Origin: Ruminococcus sp. zg-924
Lineage (GTDB): Bacteria; Bacillota; Clostridia; Oscillospirales; Acutalibacteraceae
Direction of reading: 5' to 3'
Assembly (NCBI RefSeq): GCF_024433635.1
Contig: NZ_WNJZ01000020.1
Span: 1-38,357 of the forward strand
Length of the DNA: 38,357 nucleotides
Below, one piece after another: positions 34,704 through 38,357 of the stretch. Positions within the stretch are counted from its first letter, which is position 1. Every line of letters starts with the position of its first letter. The notes below the pieces were generated by a model. The model was not told the origin of the DNA. It did not search any database and saw nothing but the letters and a program-made list of their open reading frames with translations. The position numbers and the translations under genes were made by a program.

Positions 34704-34932
34704 CGCTTACAGCTCCTTTCCGTAAGGTTTCGGCTTTTCTGCCAAAATTGTAATTCTGTCAGCACAAAGCTAAACCTATATAGAGATTGAGATTTCAGTG
34801 TAAGTTTCACAGTCAACCCCTTGACCGTAATGTTGTCAAGGTAAAAAAATGCAATTAAATCCTGTGCGGGCAATGCCGTAAATTTGACAACATTGCATCT
34901 TGCGTCAAACAAGACTGTTAGTCGAAATTCAC
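34704..34932 (-). promoter_or_regulatory. 229-bp leader between the TM1266 gene and hydE, with inverted repeats
   Basis: No convincing gene lies here. AATGTTGTCAA and TTGACAACATT form a perfect 11-bp inverted repeat, and CCTTGAC/GTCAAGG another 7-bp one near 34813-34835. On the minus strand a U7 run follows ATTGCAT, which can pair with an upstream ATGCAAT, while that arm can alternatively pair as GCAATG/CATTGC. Control of hydE by an operator or attenuation is possible. The evidence is structural only. Confidence 0.35.
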
Positions 34933-35181
34933 TTAAACCTTAGAATACAGCGTCTTTGAGTTTATTCCCTCAAGTCTGCCGAGCTTACCCGACAGTGCGC
35001 TTATAACATTGCTTGGTGCGTCAAGCACAACGCTTATCACGTTTACATTTTTTGCCCTGTGCGGAATTCCCATTCTGCCGATTATGTATTCGCCGTATTC
35101 CGATAAAATGGCGTTCATTTTGTCAACGCTTATGTTGCTTTCAACAACTATTCCAATAACTGCAAGCCTTGTATCGTTCAA
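34933..35181 (-). CDS. TM1266-family iron-only hydrogenase system putative regulator
   Basis: 82 residues from TTG 35181, with GGGAG seven bases upstream; the open frame goes 17 codons further but through a terminator hairpin, so the TTG is preferred. The sequence DTRLAVIGIVVESNISVDKM, EYGEYIIGRMGIPHRAKN and ISALSGKLGRLEGINSKTLY matches the small ACT-like TM1266 family that clusters with hydEFG. It probably senses a ligand or metal state and regulates hydrogenase genes. It is first in the hyd operon, behind a structured leader. Confidence 0.88.
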   Translation of the reverse strand: MNDTRLAVIGIVVESNISVDKMNAILSEYGEYIIGRMGIPHRAKNVNVISVVLDAPSNVISALSGKLGRLEGINSKTLYSKV

Positions 35182-35407
35182 GCGTATTCTCCCTTCAAAT
35201 AAAAATGCGCCTTGCCGATTGACAAGACGCACCGAAATTTCTCTTAACCGATATAAATAGCACAGGGCTTAACCCTTGCCTTTATGGTTTGTCTTTTGCC
35301 TTGGATAGCCTCAGCATCAGAGTAATCGGATTTGTTGTCTTTGCGCTCGGAGCGAATCCTTGCGTTCAGCACAATAATATTATATTCCATAATAAGAGAT
35401 TTAGCAA
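35182..35407 (-). promoter_or_regulatory. hyd operon promoter and structured 190-nt leader ending in a terminator
   Basis: On the minus strand TTGCTA (35407-35402) and TATAAT (35384-35379), 17 bases apart, place the start of transcription near 35371. The leader has GC-rich local stems (GGATT/AATCC enclosing GCTC/GAGC; GGGTTAAGCCC) and repeated GACAAAC-like and GGCAAGG-like motifs. It ends in GCGTCTTG/CAAGGCGC (35230-35207) followed by ATTTTTATTT, an intrinsic terminator only 14 bases ahead of the ribosome site. This is the plan of a riboswitch or attenuator. The ligand class is not identified. Confidence 0.6.
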
Positions 35408-35490
35408 TATTTTTTTAATAAAATCTATACCAATGCCTTTCTCAGCTCAGCTATATCATTTTAATAATAGCGTCCTCGTTTTTGTCCTCT

Positions 35491-36030
35491 TTACACATTT
35501 TTACCGGCTTCATAAGCCTCTGTCAGTCCCTTATGCCCTGCAATGTCGCCTGCATCATTCACTCCTCCGGCGAAAATAACTCCGGAAAGCCTTGCACGTT
35601 CAAAGCAGTCAACCCAGCCCTGCACGGCTTTTTGCGCACCCTCAACGGTTGTCTTTTCATCCTCCGCAGCAGTAGCAAGCAAATACACATCTGTAAACCT
35701 ATAATCGCTGTCATACAGAGGATTAGCACGGTCAAGCATGGTTTTTAGCTGACCGCTGACGCTGTAATAATAAACAGGTGTTGCAAAAACCAACACATCT
35801 GCGCTTTTCATCTTTTCTGCAATTTTCACCGCATCGTCACTGATAACGCATTTGCCAAGCTTCAGGCAGGCAAGACACCCACGGCAAAAACCAATGTTTT
35901 TATCACGCAAAGAAACTATCTCTGCCTTGTTGCCGGCTTTTTTTGCACCCTTTTCAAATTCTTTTGCAAGCATCTCCGAGTTACTGCCTTTGCGGAAGCT
36001 TGAGGAGATGATTAAAACTTTCTTATTCAT
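35491..36030 (-). CDS. Flavodoxin-fold NAD(P)H-dependent FMN reductase / iron-sulfur flavoprotein-like
   Basis: 179 residues from ATG 36030, seven bases after GAGG. The FMN phosphate loop SSSFRKGSNSEML follows the first strand KKVLII. A Cys-rich CRGCLACLKLGKC motif near residue 48 and FATPVYYYSVSGQLKTMLDR are typical of the clostridial flavodoxin family. Only three or four cysteines are present, so an iron-sulfur cluster is uncertain. It is a cytoplasmic electron-transfer or quinone-reducing enzyme. The gene is not part of the hyd transcript, which has its own promoter downstream. Confidence 0.85.
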   Translation of the reverse strand: MNKKVLIISSSFRKGSNSEMLAKEFEKGAKKAGNKAEIVSLRDKNIGFCRGCLACLKLGKCVISDDAVKIAEKMKSADVLVFATPVYYYSVSGQLKTMLDRANPLYDSDYRFTDVYLLATAAEDEKTTVEGAQKAVQGWVDCFERARLSGVIFAGGVNDAGDIAGHKGLTEAYEAGKNV

Positions 36031-36119
36031 AGACATACCTCTTTCAAATTGATTTCGTAAGTCAGATAAATCCGATATTGTATTTATCAAACGTATTATG
36101 CAAACCGTTTCAAGCTGCT

Positions 36120-36704
36120 TTATCGTGGGCTTATAAGCGAAAAGGTAACGACTGCATCGTCGCTTCCAAATGCAGAAAGCAGAGCTTCGGCAGTTGCGCC
36201 CTCAACCTTTCCAAGGCGGGAATAGCTCCAGCTGTTAGTGCCGTAAAATATAACGATTTGGTTGCCCTGATAAAGCACCACATCTCCGGTGGTTGTGGAG
36301 ATATGCGTATCTTTGCAAGGCAACGATGTTCCTATGCTTCCGACTTTTTCAAAACCGCCGTAGTCGCTCATATTGATTGTCAAATCACCTTCACGCAGTA
36401 AATCACGCAATGCGTCTGCACTGCCGTTATCTGCGAATTTTGCCGTTAATGTTGTGCCATTGGCAGTAATATAAAACTGTGCTTGTTCCATAGGCTCTTC
36501 CTCCTTTGATTGTTTTGGCGGCTCTTCATCCGGTTGTGAAGATATTTCCGTTTGTTTCGTCTGTTCCGCCTGCGAATTTGTTTTATCCTCTGACATTGAA
36601 AAGGACGTTTGATGGTCCGTCTGTTCAGCAGACTGCTTTGATGAGCAGGCGGACATTATTAGCAAGAACAATAAGCCAAGCAGTATTATGATTGATTTTT
36701 TCAT
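36120..36704 (-). CDS. Cyclophilin-like-fold lipoprotein
   Basis: 194 residues with signal MKKSIIILLGLLFLLIMSAC and lipobox MSAC, a 60-residue Ser/Thr/Glu-rich linker, then a beta domain (TTLTAKFADNGSADALRDLL, TINMSDYGGFEKVGSIGTSL, GDVVLYQGNQIVIFYGTNSW) that matches the cyclophilin-like family often found beside flavodoxins. Catalytic prolyl isomerase residues are not evident and the true function is unknown. It lies 89 bases upstream of the flavodoxin gene and may be co-transcribed with it. Confidence 0.8.
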   Translation of the reverse strand: MKKSIIILLGLLFLLIMSACSSKQSAEQTDHQTSFSMSEDKTNSQAEQTKQTEISSQPDEEPPKQSKEEEPMEQAQFYITANGTTLTAKFADNGSADALRDLLREGDLTINMSDYGGFEKVGSIGTSLPCKDTHISTTTGDVVLYQGNQIVIFYGTNSWSYSRLGKVEGATAEALLSAFGSDDAVVTFSLISPR

Positions 36705-36843
36705 TTACAACGTCCTCCTATGCGATAATTCAAATCAAGATAATCCCGCCCTGCACAACAAGAAGCATACTGAAAATGCAGTTTAATATGCTTTCGGAAA
36801 AAATGCAGCAATCCATTACTGAATTTCTATACGTATGTATGTG

Positions 36844-37706
36844 TTATGCGCTTTCCTTGCAAGCACGACAAGCGGAGCAAGTAACAATTTTTCCTTTGGA
36901 CATCTCATCATCCCGAATTATCTGCCCAACAGACGGAACACAAATTGTACCTGATAACGGATTCTTAATGCTGACAACGGGCGTGGTTATGCTTGCCTCT
37001 ACCTCGCTCTTTTCAAAGGCAAGATCGCAATCTGTCATTTCGCAGTTAATCAGCTTCAATTTCGTACAATAGCAGAAAGGCTGTGTGCCGATAATCTTGC
37101 AATTTTCCAGCGTCAGGCAGTTTGAGTACCATGCAAGATATTCGCCCTTTATTACGCTGTTTTTCACTGTGATATTCTCACCGTGCCAGAATGCGTCCTT
37201 TGTTTCAAACACGCAGTCCTCGAAAACCGCATTTTTAATATATTGGAAGGAGTATTTCCCATTGAAAGTCACACCCTTAAAGGTGATATCTTCTGAACGC
37301 ATCATAAAGTATTCGCTTGTTGCTGTCGTGTTTTCCATCATAATGTCACGGGTAGACCAACCGAATTCAGGGGATATAATGTCACAGCTGCGTATCACAA
37401 CGTCACTGCATTCCCGCAATGCCTTGATCCCGTGCATTTTGGTATCGGTAATAGTAATGTGGTCGGAATACCAAAGTGACGCCCTGCAAAGCTCGGTCAT
37501 TTCACAATCCGTAATTTCAAGCCGTGAACATGCCAGAACGGATAGCGCAGATTAAAAAAGCAATGCTCCGCCGTAATATCCGAACATTCCTTAAATGCAC
37601 TCTCGCCATCGGCAGGACCGTCAAAGGCACAGTTACGGGCAATAAGCTTATGACTGCCATAGAGCGCACGTTCTTCATCAAAAGTTTTATTTTCAATTGT
37701 TGTCAT
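36844..37706 (-). pseudogene. DUF3737 right-handed beta-helix protein, frameshifted
   Basis: ATG 37706 starts MTTIENKTFDEERALYGSHK, the DUF3737 N-terminus, and reads to PFWHVHGLKLRIVK, stop at 37497. Adding one G in the TTGAAATT stretch near 37520 would give HGLEITDCEMTELCRASLWY, continuous with the second frame down to 36844. That part has the repeated strand pattern (MHGIKALRECSDVVIRSCDI; FKGVTFNGKYSFQYIKNAVF) of a beta-helix and a Cys-rich end CSACRAC. Intact DUF3737 proteins are about 285 residues. Either decayed or a single-base sequence error. Confidence 0.85.
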
Positions 37707-37715
37707 AATATAACC

Positions 37716-37946
37716 TCATACTTTCTCGTTTTCAATTTGGTTCGTCAAATAATCCAGACAGCCAATACAACCGTCGCACCTATGGAACAGGTCGAGCAGC
37801 TCTTTGCGATGTTTGGCGAGTATAGCAAGTGCCTCTTTTCTTTGCCCTGCGTCGAACTTTTCCATAAAATCTTCAATAATTGCCTCGTCGCAGTCGCAAT
37901 CCTTCAAATTCTGAATGATTTTTTCCCTTGTATTACCGATTTGCAT
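37716..37946 (-). CDS. Small conserved Cys-containing protein (76 residues)
   Basis: MQIGNTREKIIQNLKDCDCD, AILAKHRKELLDLFHRCDGC, IGCLDYLTNQIEN. The protein is helical with paired cysteines (CDC, CDGCIGC) that could bind metal. This short family is, from memory, commonly found next to DUF3737 or flavodoxin genes in clostridia. It ends nine bases before the DUF3737 start and is probably co-transcribed. Function unknown. No strong ribosome site is seen before ATG 37946. Confidence 0.65.
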   Translation of the reverse strand: MQIGNTREKIIQNLKDCDCDEAIIEDFMEKFDAGQRKEALAILAKHRKELLDLFHRCDGCIGCLDYLTNQIENEKV

Positions 37947-37964
37947 GGTATCGTCTCTTTTCCC

Positions 37965-38174
37965 TTAGTTTTTCGTAATCCATAAATACACATCCCATGT
38001 ATCGCACTTATTGCTTTCATAGGCACTTTTCAGATTCTCATTCACAACGAAGAAATCGTAAATTACGTCAACCGTCGTTACTGTGATATTGGTAACGGTT
38101 ACTCCACCGTGTCTTGCCTAAGCTTTTCTTGCCAAAATAAGCGCTCTCTTTTCATCCGGCTTCCCTTTTGTGTG
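37965..38174 (-). pseudogene. Degenerate C-terminal coding remnant
   Basis: The frame ending at TAA 37965 reads back through ESNKCDTWDVYLWITKN, IYDFFVVNENLKSAY and ARHGGVTVTNITVTTVD to a TAG at 38118-38120, and beyond it HTKGKPDEKRALILARKA to another TAG at 38175. It has protein-like composition but no usable start. It lies behind a good promoter (38190-38218), so it was once expressed. I do not recognise the family. A short MKRERLF frame at 38150 overlaps it out of frame. Confidence 0.4.
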
Positions 38175-38189
38175 CTATTTTACATTTAT

Positions 38190-38218
38190 ATTATATAACC
38201 GCCGTCTACAAATAGCAA
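38190..38218 (-). promoter_or_regulatory. SigA promoter for the minus-strand accessory genes
   Basis: TTGCTA (38218-38213) and TATAAT (38195-38190) with a 17-base spacer on the minus strand; the same -35 and -10 hexamers as the hyd promoter. It would drive the remnant at 37965-38174 and possibly the small protein and DUF3737 genes. Confidence 0.65.
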
Positions 38219-38235
38219 ATACTCATATTGAATCA

Positions 38236-38330
38236 AAACCACCCGTCTAACGGGTGGTTTGCACAAGGGCTATAAGCCCAAGCTACCGGCCAGCGCCTAA
38301 AGACGCTGGCTTTCACTTTAGTTCAAGCCT
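38236..38330. other. Three consecutive hairpins, possible IS200/IS605 end or guide-RNA region
   Basis: AAACCACCCGT/ACGGGTGGTTT (38236-38246 with 38250-38260, loop CTA) is followed by GGGCT/AGCCC and CCAGCG/CGCTGG. Short perfect stems with tiny loops in series are typical of IS200/IS605-family ends and of the RNAs that accompany TnpB. No tnpA or tnpB lies inside the window; the element may continue beyond 38357. Confidence 0.35.
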
Positions 38331-38357
38331 ATTGCCTTTGCCTCTTTCGCCGCCCCT

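Noticed and set aside
34700-34912. 70-residue minus-strand ORF ahead of hydE
   Set aside because: Composition is not protein-like, it covers inverted repeats and a U7 run, and no family similarity is seen; treated as leader.

Overview
The window looks like chromosome from an anaerobic, low-to-moderate GC Firmicute, most likely a gut clostridium of the Ruminococcaceae/Oscillospiraceae type. The evidence is an [FeFe]-hydrogenase maturation operon (hydE-hydG-hydF with a TM1266-type regulator), Gram-positive Shine-Dalgarno sites and SigA promoters, lipoproteins, and clostridial mobile-element genes. No species can be fixed from the sequence alone.

Layout. (1) About 1-13700 is a decaying conflict/accessory island. 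It holds small unknown genes, a candidate attenuator RNA, a broken and an intact DUF3990 ADP-ribosyltransferase-like gene, and an operon of ART toxin, XRE antitoxin, zinc ribbon, IreB-like and NYN genes behind a strong promoter with a 16-bp palindromic operator. It continues with an HTH/AbrB fusion, a 1493-residue PARG-SGNH-zinc ribbon-FHA-SseB-kinase protein with a truncated vWA partner, a TIR protein split by an in-frame amber codon, an AAA/DUF4143 ATPase, and two DUF6809 copies. (2) 14162-30790 is an integrative element inserted in the 3' end of an initiator tRNA-fMet gene. A 45-bp duplication of the tRNA 3' end marks the left junction. The element carries a tyrosine integrase, an XRE repressor, an Xis-like protein, a RepA-like ATPase and MobC. 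Its main cargo is a secreted RHS/YD-repeat protein followed by a string of orphan RHS C-terminal tips, each paired with its own lipoprotein immunity candidate. (3) 30746-35400 holds the intact tRNA-fMet, then hydF, hydG, hydE and the TM1266-type regulator gene, all on the minus strand behind a clear promoter and a roughly 190-nt leader ending in a terminator hairpin. hydE appears to start at AUA. (4) 35491-38357 holds a flavodoxin-like protein, a cyclophilin-like lipoprotein, a frameshifted DUF3737 gene, a small conserved protein, a degenerate coding remnant and IS200/IS605-like hairpins.

How the parts may work. The RHS element reads as a toxin-tip library: one complete delivery protein plus promoterless alternative tips with immunity genes. 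The active gene and the first orphan tip share a 606-bp identical core block, enough for tip exchange by recombination. The island to the left combines ADP-ribosyl transfer (DUF3990), ADP-ribose removal (PARG domain), phospho-signalling (FHA plus kinase) and NAD-directed TIR chemistry, which suggests stress or phage defence, but several members are broken.

Caution: the window contains at least five apparent single- or double-base frameshifts and four in-frame stops inside recognisable genes, plus one lost start codon. This is either real decay or assembly error, and intactness calls should be read with that in mind.
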